Shown in pieces: positions 9,427-18,181 of a stretch of 37,867 nt of DNA. The translations under genes were made by a program, and so were the position numbers. How positions within the stretch are numbered: the stretch's first letter is position 1; each line of letters opens with the position of its first letter. Source of the stretch: an uncultured Eubacteriales bacterium (lineage in GTDB: Bacteria; Bacillota; Clostridia; Oscillospirales; Acutalibacteraceae); assembly GCA_900540235.1 (NCBI GenBank), contig UQEY01000018.1, forward strand, positions 1-37,867, written 5' to 3'. A model generated the notes under the pieces. It saw nothing but the letters and a program-made list of their open reading frames with translations, was not told the origin of the DNA and ran no database searches.

Positions 9427-9434
9427 GCTATAAT
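9427..9434 (+). promoter_or_regulatory. Extended -10 promoter of the lipoprotein/two-component operon
   Basis: TATAAT (9429-9434) overlaps an upstream TG giving a CTGCTATAAT context, an extended -10 form. No good -35 box sits at 17 bp. It is 30 bp ahead of the GTG start, with AAGGAGG between. Confidence 0.5.
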
Positions 9435-9464
9435 ATTATATATTTATTATAAGGAGGAGTGCGT

Positions 9465-10781
9465 GTGTATAAAATAAGGGCAATCAAAATTGTTGCATTG
9501 TTGTCACTTGTTGCATTTGTTTTTTGCGGTTGCGGTAACTTTCGCTTGTCCTCCTCGATTGATGATTTGATTTCGCCTATTTCGCCGAGCGGTGATAATG
9601 CCGGCGTTCAAAGTGCGGTTGACGAATATTGCAAGGGCGGTTATTCTATCAAAATTCCTGCAACCGGCAGTTACACAACTTCTTTTATTCTTAAAGATAT
9701 TGACGGAGATAATGTAAATGAAGCCGTTGCGTTTTATGAGCCGTCAAACAAAGTCGGTACTATTTGTATGGCTGTTATCAAAAAGAGCGGTGAAAGATGG
9801 AGCGTCGTTTCTAAAATTGACGGCACGGCGACAGATGTTAACAGTGTTGATTTTTGTGACCTTGACAATGACGGCAAGCAGGAAATAATTGTTTGTTGGA
9901 GTGTTGTTTCAAAACTTACCGGTACTTCAATAAATGTTTATACCCAAAGTGAAGAAAACGGTAAAAGCGTTCTTAAATCAATGTCAAAGGCAATTACGGG
10001 CAGTGACTTTATTTGCGTTGATGCTAATGATGATTCTATACTTGAACTTTTGGTATTTGCAACCGGTACTTCAAGTGAAAATCCAAGAGCTGAGCTTTAT
10101 TCGTTTTCGGGTGGAAAAAAAGATCTTATTGGCGAAACAAGACTTGACAGCACAATTACTTCTTTTGAAAATATAACTTATGCAAAAACGGACGAGGGTA
10201 CTTCTGTTTATGCCGACGCACTTTGTGCAGACGGTTCTTCTATGGTGACGGAATTTATATATTGGTCAGATTATTACGGTTCAATCATTTCTCCGTTTTA
10301 CAGTTATTCTTCCGGCAGAACGAGAGAAACTGTTCGTTCAAGTTTGGTAACTTGCCGTGATATTGATAATGACGGAGTGATTGAAATACCTGAAGATACT
10401 TCTTCAAAAAAGCAGTCGAGTGAAATTACTTCGCAAAATTGGATGAGTTACGGTAATACTGTTTTATCTCATAAGTGTTATTCTTTTGCGTGTAAGCGTG
10501 ACGGTTATATTTTGGTTGTCGGCGACGATGTTTTTGTCGATGTTAAGCCTGAGTATGACAGTGAAAAGAGAAGTTTTAGGCTTGTAGATAAAAAAAGTAA
10601 AGAAACCGTACTTGAGATAATAACTCTTATAAGTTCAAACTATAGCAGAAATGACCCTAACTATAAAGGTTATACAACTGTTTTAAAAAATAGCGGTTTT
10701 GTTTATATTGCAAAGGTTAATGACAATTCCGATATAAAGATAGATATTCAAACAATTAAAGATATGATTAAAGTTTACTAA
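9465..10781 (+). CDS. Lipoprotein with FG-GAP/VCBS-like DxDxDG repeats
   Basis: About 438 residues. A lipoprotein signal ends in VFCGCGN, with Cys23 the likely lipidated residue. Four spaced acidic repeats are visible: DIDGDNVNEAVAF, DLDNDGKQEIIVC, DANDDSILELLVF and DIDNDGVIEIPED. This pattern is typical of calcium-binding loops in integrin-like propeller blades. The frame is also open from GTG 9459, but AAGGAGG (9451-9457) fits GTG 9465 (7-bp gap). It stands 12 bp ahead of a response regulator gene and then a histidine kinase, so an extracytoplasmic sensing or accessory role in that two-component system is inferred. It has no DNA-binding or catalytic motif that I recognise. Confidence 0.75.
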   Translation: MYKIRAIKIVALLSLVAFVFCGCGNFRLSSSIDDLISPISPSGDNAGVQSAVDEYCKGGYSIKIPATGSYTTSFILKDIDGDNVNEAVAFYEPSNKVGTICMAVIKKSGERWSVVSKIDGTATDVNSVDFCDLDNDGKQEIIVCWSVVSKLTGTSINVYTQSEENGKSVLKSMSKAITGSDFICVDANDDSILELLVFATGTSSENPRAELYSFSGGKKDLIGETRLDSTITSFENITYAKTDEGTSVYADALCADGSSMVTEFIYWSDYYGSIISPFYSYSSGRTRETVRSSLVTCRDIDNDGVIEIPEDTSSKKQSSEITSQNWMSYGNTVLSHKCYSFACKRDGYILVVGDDVFVDVKPEYDSEKRSFRLVDKKSKETVLEIITLISSNYSRNDPNYKGYTTVLKNSGFVYIAKVNDNSDIKIDIQTIKDMIKVY

Positions 10782-10793
10782 GGGGGCTTTGGT

Positions 10794-11507
10794 ATGAAAA
10801 AGGTACTTGTTGCCGAAGATGAAGAATCAATCAGAGAGTTTATAGTTATCAATCTGACAAGAAGTGGCTATAATGTAGAACAAGCTGAAAACGGTCTTGT
10901 TGCTCTTGAAAAGTTTTCGCAGGATGAAAACGGATTTGATGTTGCAATTCTTGATATTATGATGCCTGAGCTTGACGGTTTTGCTGTTTGTAAAGAACTT
11001 AGGAAGCGCTCAAGTGATTTGGGTATTATAATGCTCAGTGCCAAAACTCAGGAGATGGACAAGGTGACAGGTCTAATGTACGGTGCAGATGACTATGTTA
11101 CAAAGCCGTTTTCACCGAGTGAGCTTATGGCAAGAGTTGACGCTATATACAGAAGGGTTGAAATGACAAGAGGTTTTCGCAAAAACGATACCACAGGCGA
11201 CAGCATCATTCTTGACGAATTTGAACTTAATTTAAGAAATCGTACGCTTGCAAAAAGCGGTGAAATGATTGAACTTACTCAGGTTGAATTTCAAATTATT
11301 GAATATTTCTTTAAAAACCCGAATGCTGCTCTTTCAAGAACGGATATATTAAAAACCGTTTGGGGTGCAAACTATTACGGCGACGAGAAAATCGTTGATG
11401 TAAACATCAGACGCTTAAGAATGAAAATTGAAGATAACCCGTCAAGTCCTACAAGACTTGTTACAATTTGGGGACTTGGCTATAAATGGATAACGGATAA
11501 CCATTAA
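10794..11507 (+). CDS. OmpR/PhoB-family response regulator
   Basis: A 237-residue transcription factor. The receiver domain (about 1-118) has acidic residues EDE at 8-10, phosphoacceptor Asp54 in LDIMMPE, Ser82 and Lys104 in the YVTKPF motif. The C-terminal winged helix (about 135-235) includes ELTQVEFQIIEYF, VDVNIRRLRMKIED and WGLGYKW. It is phosphorylated by the kinase encoded 29 bp downstream and binds DNA, probably at direct repeats. It lies between the lipoprotein and kinase genes, starting 12 bp after the former with GGGGGC upstream. Regulatory targets are unknown; PhoP/ResD/WalR-like naming cannot be settled from sequence alone. Confidence 0.94.
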   Translation: MKKVLVAEDEESIREFIVINLTRSGYNVEQAENGLVALEKFSQDENGFDVAILDIMMPELDGFAVCKELRKRSSDLGIIMLSAKTQEMDKVTGLMYGADDYVTKPFSPSELMARVDAIYRRVEMTRGFRKNDTTGDSIILDEFELNLRNRTLAKSGEMIELTQVEFQIIEYFFKNPNAALSRTDILKTVWGANYYGDEKIVDVNIRRLRMKIEDNPSSPTRLVTIWGLGYKWITDNH

Positions 11508-11536
11508 TAAATAAACTGGGCAGGACGAAGAAAGCA

Positions 11537-13078
11537 ATGAAAAAAATGTCTAAAGAAAAATTACATTTACCTAAAATTCAAGGCATCACGCTAAGATGGC
11601 TTATTAATATTATAGGTGTAATTGTAGTATTTTTTATTATTGTTTTTGTGATTTCTGCTTTTTCAATAAAAAACACTTATTATTCAAATGTTGAAAGTAT
11701 TCTTAATTCAGGTGCTTCTTCAACGGCTGTCAGCTATTTTTCGGCAAATTTGGACGCAGGCAACACACTTGAACAGTCCGCCGCAGAATATATCGACAGC
11801 TACAGTTATAAAGAAAAAACCACCACTTGGATAATCGACAATGACGGAAATGTTGTTGTGTCGTCAAGCGGTTTTGCGATTGATAAGCAAAAAATGCCCG
11901 ATTATGAAGAAGCGCTTTCAACCGATAACGGCAAGGCAAAATATATTGGCAAAATAAGCAACGGCGAAAAAGTTATGGCTGTTTGCAGAATTATAAAAGA
12001 TTCCAACGGCGACACAGTCGGTGCAATCAGGGTTTTGTCATCACTGGAACAGATTGACCGTCAGGTTACAACTCTGATTCTTCTTGTCCTCTGCGGTTTA
12101 ATTATTGTTTTTGCTTTAATTATTTTTTCTAACCTGTTCTTTATTCGTTCAATTATTTTCCCAATTCAGGAAATTACGCAAACAACCAAAAAGATATCGC
12201 AAGGTGATTACAGCGTCAGAATTGAAAAAAAGTATGATGATGAAATAGGTAATTTATGTGATTCCATTAACACAATGGCTGAGGAGATTTCAACTACAGA
12301 TAAAATGAAAAATGACTTCATCTCTACCATTTCTCACGAACTTCGTACGCCTTTAACTTCAATTAAGGGTTGGGGTGAAACTCTTATGCTTGGCATGGAT
12401 GACAGTGTTGATGAGCTTACAAGGAAAGGTTTGCAAGTAATTGTCAAGGAAGCAGGCAGGCTGGAAGGTTTTGTTGAAGAACTTCTTGATTTTTCAAGGC
12501 TTCAAAGCGGAAGAATGAAACTCAAACTTGCAAAAACAGACTTGTTTGCAGAACTTGATGAAACTGTTTTCACTTTCCGTGAAAGAGCACAGAAAGACGG
12601 AATTGTTGTAAAATACAGCATTCCTGAAGTGCCGGCTATTGCCAATGCCGATGCCAACAGGTTAAGGCAAGTATTTATGAACATTCTTGATAATGCGCTT
12701 AAATATTCAAGAGCACCGAGCAAGATATTTGTCAAAGCCGAGTTTACGAAGCTTGATAATAATAATTATGTCAAAATTTCTATTGCAGACCAAGGCTGTG
12801 GTATAAGTAAAGAAGACTTACCTCATGTTAAGGAAAAATTTTATAAGGCTAATGTATCGGTTAGGGGTTCGGGTATCGGTCTTGCAGTAACTAATGAAAT
12901 TGTAAATTTGCACAACGGTAGGCTTGAAATTGACAGTGAAGTCGGCAAGGGCACGCTTGTTACCATTTATTTGCCGGTTGAAAACAGTCCGAGTCAAAAT
13001 GAATTAAATGTTATGGAACAAAACGCAGACCCGGCAGACGCTGAAATTAATGAAGGCGTTGACATAAATAAAAATTAA
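11537..13078 (+). CDS. HAMP-containing sensor histidine kinase
   Basis: 513 residues. TM1 is at about 21-44, then an extracytoplasmic sensor region of about 130 residues with a TTTWIIDNDGNVVVSS PAS/CHASE-like stretch. TM2 is at about 178-203, followed by a HAMP linker (about 204-255). The DHp helix has phosphoacceptor His267 in ISHELRTPLTS. The ATPase domain has an N box (MNILDNALKYS), G1 (DQGCGIS) and G2 (GSGIGLAV). An acidic tail of about 35 residues follows. It partners the preceding response regulator. A second in-frame ATG lies at 11546. The ligand is unknown; the upstream lipoprotein is a candidate partner. Confidence 0.94.
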   Translation: MKKMSKEKLHLPKIQGITLRWLINIIGVIVVFFIIVFVISAFSIKNTYYSNVESILNSGASSTAVSYFSANLDAGNTLEQSAAEYIDSYSYKEKTTTWIIDNDGNVVVSSSGFAIDKQKMPDYEEALSTDNGKAKYIGKISNGEKVMAVCRIIKDSNGDTVGAIRVLSSLEQIDRQVTTLILLVLCGLIIVFALIIFSNLFFIRSIIFPIQEITQTTKKISQGDYSVRIEKKYDDEIGNLCDSINTMAEEISTTDKMKNDFISTISHELRTPLTSIKGWGETLMLGMDDSVDELTRKGLQVIVKEAGRLEGFVEELLDFSRLQSGRMKLKLAKTDLFAELDETVFTFRERAQKDGIVVKYSIPEVPAIANADANRLRQVFMNILDNALKYSRAPSKIFVKAEFTKLDNNNYVKISIADQGCGISKEDLPHVKEKFYKANVSVRGSGIGLAVTNEIVNLHNGRLEIDSEVGKGTLVTIYLPVENSPSQNELNVMEQNADPADAEINEGVDINKN

Positions 13079-13107
13079 TCTAATTAAGCACTGAAAGGCT
13101 ATTAAAT

Positions 13108-14079
13108 ATGGATAATAAAAAAACTCACAAGACCTCTGTGGGCGGTCAGGCACTTATTGAAGGTGTTATGATGCAAGGTCCTCGTGGTATTGCAACGGCA
13201 GTAAGAAAGGCAGACGGCGATATTGTTGTAAAACATCACGAATTTTCGCATATAAGGGATAAACATAAATTTTGGGGTTTGCCCGTTATCAGAGGTATGG
13301 TAAATTTTGTTGAGTCAATGATTTTGGGCTACAAAATGTTAATGTATTCTGCTGAAGCTTCCGGTATGGAAGACCTTGAAGATGTTGAAATGAACAAGTT
13401 TGAAAAATGGCTTACAGATAAACTCGGCGATAAATTTATGGATATCCTTATGGGTATTGCTACTGTTTTGGGCTTTGCGCTTGCTTTTGTTATATTCTTT
13501 TATCTTCCGGTACTTGCGTTTAACAAACTTAATCAAGCTTGCTCCGGTTCGTTAACTCCTTGGCAGGGCACTATTGAGGGAGTTATGAAAATAGCAATTT
13601 TTGTTATTTATATAGCACTTGTAAGCCGTATGAAAGATATTAAAAGGACCTTTATGTATCACGGTGCCGAGCATAAATCTATTGCTTGCTATGAAGCCGG
13701 CAAAGAGTTGACAGTTGAAAATGTAAGAGAAAGTTGCCGTTTTCATCCAAGATGCGGTACTTCGTTCATTTTTGTTATGCTCATTTTCAGCATTATTTTC
13801 AGCACTATTTTGTCTAAATTATTTCCGTCTATTGCTCAGATTCGTGTTCTTTGGATGCTTTTAAAACTTGCATTTATTCCTCTTATTATGGGTATCGGAT
13901 ACGAATTTATTAAATATGCCGGTAAGCATGATAATCTTCTTGTTAAAATTTTAAGTGCTCCGGGTCTTTGGATGCAGCGTTTAACTACAAAAGAACCTAC
14001 CGATGATATAATTGAAGTCGGTATTGAATCGCTTAAAGCAGTTATAACAGATAATCCCGAGGATGATGAAATCAAATGA
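13108..14079 (+). CDS. DUF1385 membrane protein (YqhQ-like)
   Basis: 323 residues. It opens with the family signature SVGGQALIEGVMMQGP at residues about 10-25. Conserved AEHKSIACYEAG and FHPRCGTSF motifs fall mid-protein, and about four membrane helices are visible. The conserved His and Cys residues suggest metal or redox chemistry, but no activity is established as far as I know. In Firmicutes it often sits beside prmC and prfA. Here its stop overlaps the prmC start (ATGA), so the two are translationally coupled. Start ATG preceded by GAAAGG. Confidence 0.88.
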   Translation: MDNKKTHKTSVGGQALIEGVMMQGPRGIATAVRKADGDIVVKHHEFSHIRDKHKFWGLPVIRGMVNFVESMILGYKMLMYSAEASGMEDLEDVEMNKFEKWLTDKLGDKFMDILMGIATVLGFALAFVIFFYLPVLAFNKLNQACSGSLTPWQGTIEGVMKIAIFVIYIALVSRMKDIKRTFMYHGAEHKSIACYEAGKELTVENVRESCRFHPRCGTSFIFVMLIFSIIFSTILSKLFPSIAQIRVLWMLLKLAFIPLIMGIGYEFIKYAGKHDNLLVKILSAPGLWMQRLTTKEPTDDIIEVGIESLKAVITDNPEDDEIK

Positions 14080-14903
14080 ATTTAAAAGAAGCATACAGTT
14101 ATGCCGTTACTTTTTTTGAGAGAAATAATGTTGATGAAGCCGATTTTAAAGCACTTTGTATTGTTTGCTCAATATTAAATATAAAAAACAGTGAGTACGA
14201 GATGCACAAAAACGATTTTGTATCAATGAAGAAGCTTGCCGATATGCTTTGGAAAGTTAAAGAAGGTATTCCTTTGCAGTATGTAATAGGAAAATGGGAC
14301 TTCTATGAAAGCGAATTTTATGTTGGCAACGGCGTTCTTATTCCACGCCCCGAAACTGAAGAACTTGTGCAAAAAGCTGTTGATTACATTAGTTCTCTTA
14401 ACAAATGCACTGTTTATGATTTGTGCTCCGGCAGTGGCTGTATTGGTTTAAGCATTGCTAAAAAGTGTAGAGGCTCTTTTGTTTATCTTATAGAAAAAAG
14501 TGCAGAAGCTTTAACTTATCTTGAAAAAAATGCAAAAGATATTAAAAATGTAAAAGTAATTAAAGGTGATATAACCGACATCGGTGCTTTTAATAATTTA
14601 GAAATGGCGGATGTTATTATTTCTAACCCACCGTATATTAAGAGCGAAGATTTGTTGAATCTTCAAACCGAGGTAAAAAAAGAACCTTCTATGGCTTTAG
14701 ACGGCGGAAAAGACGGTCTTGACTTTTATCGCATAATCAACGATAATTGGAATGATAAGCTTAAAGAACACGGTAAACTTTTCCTTGAAATAGGGGAAGA
14801 CCAAGGGAAAATTATTAATTCAGTTTTAAACAATTTTACTGATATAAATGTTTACAAAGATATTTACGGCAACGACAGAATGGTTGAAGCCGATAAAAAA
14901 TAA
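14076..14903 (+). CDS. prmC: Release-factor glutamine N5-methyltransferase
   Basis: Methylates the Gln of the GGQ motif in peptide release factors, improving termination. 275 residues. The N-terminal helical substrate-binding region includes PLQYVIGKWDFYESEF and the conserved LIPRPETEELV (about 89-99). The SAM-binding loop is DLCSGSGCIGLSIA (about 115-128), and the catalytic NPPY motif spans residues 184-187. Overlaps the yqhQ-like gene by 4 bp. Its usual neighbour prfA is not in this window. Confidence 0.93.
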   Translation: MNLKEAYSYAVTFFERNNVDEADFKALCIVCSILNIKNSEYEMHKNDFVSMKKLADMLWKVKEGIPLQYVIGKWDFYESEFYVGNGVLIPRPETEELVQKAVDYISSLNKCTVYDLCSGSGCIGLSIAKKCRGSFVYLIEKSAEALTYLEKNAKDIKNVKVIKGDITDIGAFNNLEMADVIISNPPYIKSEDLLNLQTEVKKEPSMALDGGKDGLDFYRIINDNWNDKLKEHGKLFLEIGEDQGKIINSVLNNFTDINVYKDIYGNDRMVEADKK

Positions 14904-14918
14904 TTTAAGGATGATATT

Positions 14919-15593
14919 ATGCTTTCTATTCTTTCTTATTTAAGAACAGGTAATTATATCGAAGCAATTATTGCTATTCTTTCTCGTTGCTTCGTTGTAT
15001 TTTGCTGCCTGCCGATTCACGAACTTGCGCACGGCTTAATGGCTGATAAACTCGGCGACCATACTGCAAAAAATCAGGGCAGGCTTACTTTTAACCCATT
15101 TTCACATTTGAACCCTTTGGGCACAATTATGATTTTCCTTTTCGGTATAGGTTACGCTAATCCGGTCCCAATTAATCCAAACAATTTTAAAAATCCTAAA
15201 AAAGGCATGGCACTTACCGCACTTGCGGGTCCGGTTTCAAACCTTTTAATGGCTTTTGTATCGCTGTTTTTCTACTATGGTGTTGCTAAAATAGGTTTGA
15301 ACAATACAGTTGTTTATGCCATTGCATATTTCTTCTATTTCAGTGCAAGCGTTAATGTTACTCTCGCAGTGTTTAACCTTATTCCTATTCCGCCTCTTGA
15401 CGGTTCAAGGATACTTCTTGCGGTTTTGCCTGATGATAAGTATTTCAAATATATGCAGTACGAAAGATATATTATGATTGCGCTTATGATAGCACTTTTT
15501 ACAGGTGTTTTGGATACTCCGATTTCTTTTCTTTCAAACTTTATGATGCGTATTGTCGGCATTATTCCAAAACTTATATTTAATCTTTTTTAA
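14919..15593 (+). CDS. M50-family site-2-type membrane protease
   Basis: A 224-residue polytopic membrane protein. The zinc motif HELAHG is at residues 34-39, and the second motif is in a membrane helix as PIPPLDGSRIL. A FNPFSHLNPLG stretch sits between. It lacks a PDZ domain, so it belongs to the compact rhomboid-like/YwhC-type S2P group rather than to RasP. It cleaves transmembrane substrates inside the bilayer; targets are not identifiable. It is embedded in the prmC-scpA operon, 15 bp after prmC and 10 bp before scpA. A link to the downstream anti-sigma factor is possible but unsupported by position. Confidence 0.9.
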   Translation: MLSILSYLRTGNYIEAIIAILSRCFVVFCCLPIHELAHGLMADKLGDHTAKNQGRLTFNPFSHLNPLGTIMIFLFGIGYANPVPINPNNFKNPKKGMALTALAGPVSNLLMAFVSLFFYYGVAKIGLNNTVVYAIAYFFYFSASVNVTLAVFNLIPIPPLDGSRILLAVLPDDKYFKYMQYERYIMIALMIALFTGVLDTPISFLSNFMMRIVGIIPKLIFNLF

Positions 15594-15603
15594 GAGGTAA
15601 ATA

Positions 15604-16326
15604 ATGGAACAACTCAGTTATAAAATAGATGTGTTTGAAGGTCCTATGGACTTGCTTTTGCATCTTATTTCTAAGCATAAACTGAATATTAATGATATAC
15701 CTATTGTTGAACTTGTTAATCAGTATCTTGATTATGTAAGGCAAATGCAGGAGCAAGATTTTGATGTTGCCGGTGAATTTCTTGAAATGGCTGCGAGGCT
15801 TATTTATATCAAAACGGTTTCTCTTTTGCCGAGGCACGAGGAAGCCGAGATACTCAAAAAAGAACTCACCGGTGAACTTATTGAATATCAAGATTGTAAA
15901 ATTATGGCAGGTAAGCTTGCAAAGCAAACTGATGGCTTTGACCGTTTTGTTCGTAAGCCTGAAGAAGGTCATATAAATTACGATTATGAGCGTTTTCACG
16001 AGGGTGAAGAACTTCTCAATGCCTATGTAAATGCTGCCGGCAGGGGTAAACGCAAACTTCCTCCTCCGCTTGACAGTTTTAAAGTTATCGTTGCTAAAAA
16101 ATTTGTTGCTGTTGCTACTAAGGTCGGCTCTGTTATGAAAAAGCTACTTGGCGGCAAGAAAGTAAAGTTTTTAAATTTGTTTGCCGATGCCGAAACGAAG
16201 AGCGATATGGTTGCAACATTTTTGGCTGTGCTTGAACTTGCTAAAACGAAGAAGATAATTATTGACGGTGAAATGTCAAACCCAATAGTACAAATGACGA
16301 AAGAGGTGAACGATATTGAGCAATAA
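15604..16326 (+). CDS. scpA: Segregation and condensation protein A
   Basis: The kleisin subunit of the SMC-ScpAB complex that organises and segregates the chromosome. 240 residues. The N-terminal SMC-binding part has the family stretch VFEGPMDLLLHLI (about 9-21) and FLEMAARLIYIKTVSLLP. The C-terminal winged-helix end includes FLAVLELAKTKKI. Ribosome binding site AGAGG. Its last 11 bases overlap scpB, giving coupled synthesis of the partner subunit. Confidence 0.95.
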   Translation: MEQLSYKIDVFEGPMDLLLHLISKHKLNINDIPIVELVNQYLDYVRQMQEQDFDVAGEFLEMAARLIYIKTVSLLPRHEEAEILKKELTGELIEYQDCKIMAGKLAKQTDGFDRFVRKPEEGHINYDYERFHEGEELLNAYVNAAGRGKRKLPPPLDSFKVIVAKKFVAVATKVGSVMKKLLGGKKVKFLNLFADAETKSDMVATFLAVLELAKTKKIIIDGEMSNPIVQMTKEVNDIEQ

Positions 16327-16927
16327 CAATATACTTGCATCCCTTGAAGCAATGCTTTTTGCCGCAGGTGACCCGGTTGAACCGAGCAAGCTTGCCGAAG
16401 TGCTTGATGTGGATGTTGAAAATGTAATAAAAATGCTCGGTCACCTTGAAGCTATGTATGATGAAAATAACAGGGGGCTTAGGCTTATCAGGGTTGACGG
16501 TAAGTATCAACTTTGCACAAGGGAAGAATATGCCGACGAGGTTAGGAAACTCCTTGAAATCAAAAAAAATACGCCTTTAAGTCAGGCCGCATTTGAAGTT
16601 TTGGCGATTGTTGCTTATAATAAAACCGTAACCCGTTCTTTTATTGAGCAAATTCGTGGCGTTGACTGTTCGGGTCCGGTTGCTAATTTGATTCAAAAGG
16701 GACTTATTGAAGAAAAGGGCAGACTTGATTTGCCGGGAAGACCTCTTGTTTACGGCACTACAGACAGATTTCTTCGCTGTTTTTCTCTTAACAGTCTTGA
16801 TGATTTGCCTGATTTACCTGAAGAAGAAAAGCAGGATGATGAGCAAACATCGCTTTTTGAAAAAGAAAATGACGAGCCGATAATGCCTGAGGCTGAGATT
16901 TTTGATGATAACGAGGAGGAAGAATAA
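16316..16927 (+). CDS. scpB: Segregation and condensation protein B
   Basis: The winged-helix partner that dimerises and binds the ScpA core in the SMC complex. 203 residues. It shows LEAMLFAAGDPV at the start, then LRLIRVDGKYQLCTR, and AFEVLAIVAYNKTVTRSFIEQIRG in the second winged helix. The start is TTG 16316, supported by AGAGGTG at 16302-16308, inside the end of scpA. The acidic C-terminal tail (about 170-203) is low-complexity Glu/Asp. Its stop overlaps the next start by one base (TAATG). Confidence 0.94.
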   Translation: MSNNNILASLEAMLFAAGDPVEPSKLAEVLDVDVENVIKMLGHLEAMYDENNRGLRLIRVDGKYQLCTREEYADEVRKLLEIKKNTPLSQAAFEVLAIVAYNKTVTRSFIEQIRGVDCSGPVANLIQKGLIEEKGRLDLPGRPLVYGTTDRFLRCFSLNSLDDLPDLPEEEKQDDEQTSLFEKENDEPIMPEAEIFDDNEEEE

Positions 16928-17715
16928 TGAAAGTTTTTCTTATTATAGTTGCTGTTTTGGCAGTGATAATTATTGCTATTCTTTCTCTTTCGGCAACGGT
17001 TACTTTGGTTTATGATAAAGGATGGCATACAAAAGTTCAAATTCTTTTTATTGAAAAAGATATTGTTTTGTCAAAAATTCTTTCCTTTATTTTATTTCCC
17101 GAAAAAAAAGCTGAACAGGTAGCTAAAGACAGCGAAAACAAGAAAAAGGCAAAAAAAGACAAAAAGAATAAAGATTCTGCCGCAGAAAAAGTGGCAGAAG
17201 TTGCGGTAAAAGCTGAAGAAGCTTCGCTTGAAAATTCTGAAAAAGAGAAAGTTGAGAAACCCCAAGAAGTAAAGCAAGAGGATAAAAAGCCGGCTAAACC
17301 TAATCCTATTAAGCAACTTTGGGATTCAAAAGGTATACTCGGTATCCTTGATTTGCTCACAAATGTGCTCGATACCGCAAATAATGCTGTTTTAACCTTA
17401 ATTAGGGGTTTACATATTTACTCACTTTATGTTATGATATTAGTAGGCGGCGGTGACGCTGATTTGATTGCCCGTGCTTATGGTACGCTTTGCAGCTACT
17501 ACTATCCGTTAAAAGGTATGATTCTTAACGGTATGAGGGTTGATAATTATGACGATTATATTCAACCTGATTTTATTGCCGATAAAACCGAATTTGAATT
17601 TCAACTTATTGCAAGCATTAATGTTAAATTGCTTCTTAAAGTCGGTTTTAAAGCAGTATTTATATTTATCAAAAATTTAATTTCAAATAAAAAATCTTAT
17701 AAAGGAGATAAATAG
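16927..17715 (+). CDS. DUF2953 family protein (YtfI-like)
   Basis: 262 residues with one N-terminal membrane helix (about 3-24). A highly charged Lys/Glu/Ala-rich linker spans about 58-125. A conserved C-terminal part contains LVGGGDADLIARAYG and CSYYYPLKGMI, typical of DUF2953. The family commonly sits just before ytfJ in Firmicutes, as here (2 bp gap). The function is not known. Its pairing with a spore protein suggests a spore or envelope role. The long charged linker would be flexible or coiled. Confidence 0.82.
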   Translation: MKVFLIIVAVLAVIIIAILSLSATVTLVYDKGWHTKVQILFIEKDIVLSKILSFILFPEKKAEQVAKDSENKKKAKKDKKNKDSAAEKVAEVAVKAEEASLENSEKEKVEKPQEVKQEDKKPAKPNPIKQLWDSKGILGILDLLTNVLDTANNAVLTLIRGLHIYSLYVMILVGGGDADLIARAYGTLCSYYYPLKGMILNGMRVDNYDDYIQPDFIADKTEFEFQLIASINVKLLLKVGFKAVFIFIKNLISNKKSYKGDK

Positions 17716-17717
17716 TT

Positions 17718-18122
17718 ATGAAAGAAACTCCGGTAAACAAAATAATGGAAAACACACTTGAAAAGATGCGCCAGATGGTTGATACTTCGACTATCATCGG
17801 TGAACCTATGGTAACGGGTACAACTACTCTTATACCTGTTTCTAAGGTTTCATACGGCTTTACTTCAGGTGGTACAGACCTTCCGTCAAAGCAAAATCAA
17901 GAGCTTTTCGGCGGTGGCGGCGGTGGCGGTATCACCATCACACCTGTTGCTTTTATCGTTATTGAAAACGGCAAGTGCAGAATGATGCAGATTAACAATT
18001 ACACTTCTTCTGCTGACCGAGCTATTGCTATGATTCCTGAACTTGTTGACAAGGTTACTGAACTTCTTAAACCTGAAAAGGAAGAAGCAAAGGCTGAAGA
18101 ATCAAGCAAAACAGAGGAATAA
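17718..18122 (+). CDS. ytfJ: Spore protein GerW/YtfJ family
   Basis: 134 residues. The family core is clear: NTLEKMRQMVDTSTIIGEP near the start, then TTLIPVSKVSYGF. A Gly-rich segment (GGGGGGG, about 70-77) is followed by ITPVAFIV and a Glu/Lys-rich tail. In Bacillus subtilis this protein goes into the inner spore membrane and affects germination. Its presence suggests the organism, or its ancestor, forms spores; YtfJ-like proteins also occur in some non-sporulating Clostridia. AAAGGAG precedes the ATG. A terminator follows. Confidence 0.92.
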   Translation: MKETPVNKIMENTLEKMRQMVDTSTIIGEPMVTGTTTLIPVSKVSYGFTSGGTDLPSKQNQELFGGGGGGGITITPVAFIVIENGKCRMMQINNYTSSADRAIAMIPELVDKVTELLKPEKEEAKAEESSKTEE

Positions 18123-18141
18123 TAAAGTAAATTATTTCATA

Positions 18142-18181
18142 AATCACCTGCATATATTTTATGTGGGTGATTGTTTTGTTT
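18142..18181 (+). terminator. Terminator hairpin overlapping the apparent start of the next gene
   Basis: A 12-bp stem (18142-18153 with 18161-18172, two G-T wobbles) with loop ATATTTT is followed by GTTTTGTTT. The right arm contains the first in-frame ATG (18161) of the D,D-carboxypeptidase gene. The U tract is imperfect, so it may attenuate rather than fully stop transcription. Confidence 0.55.
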
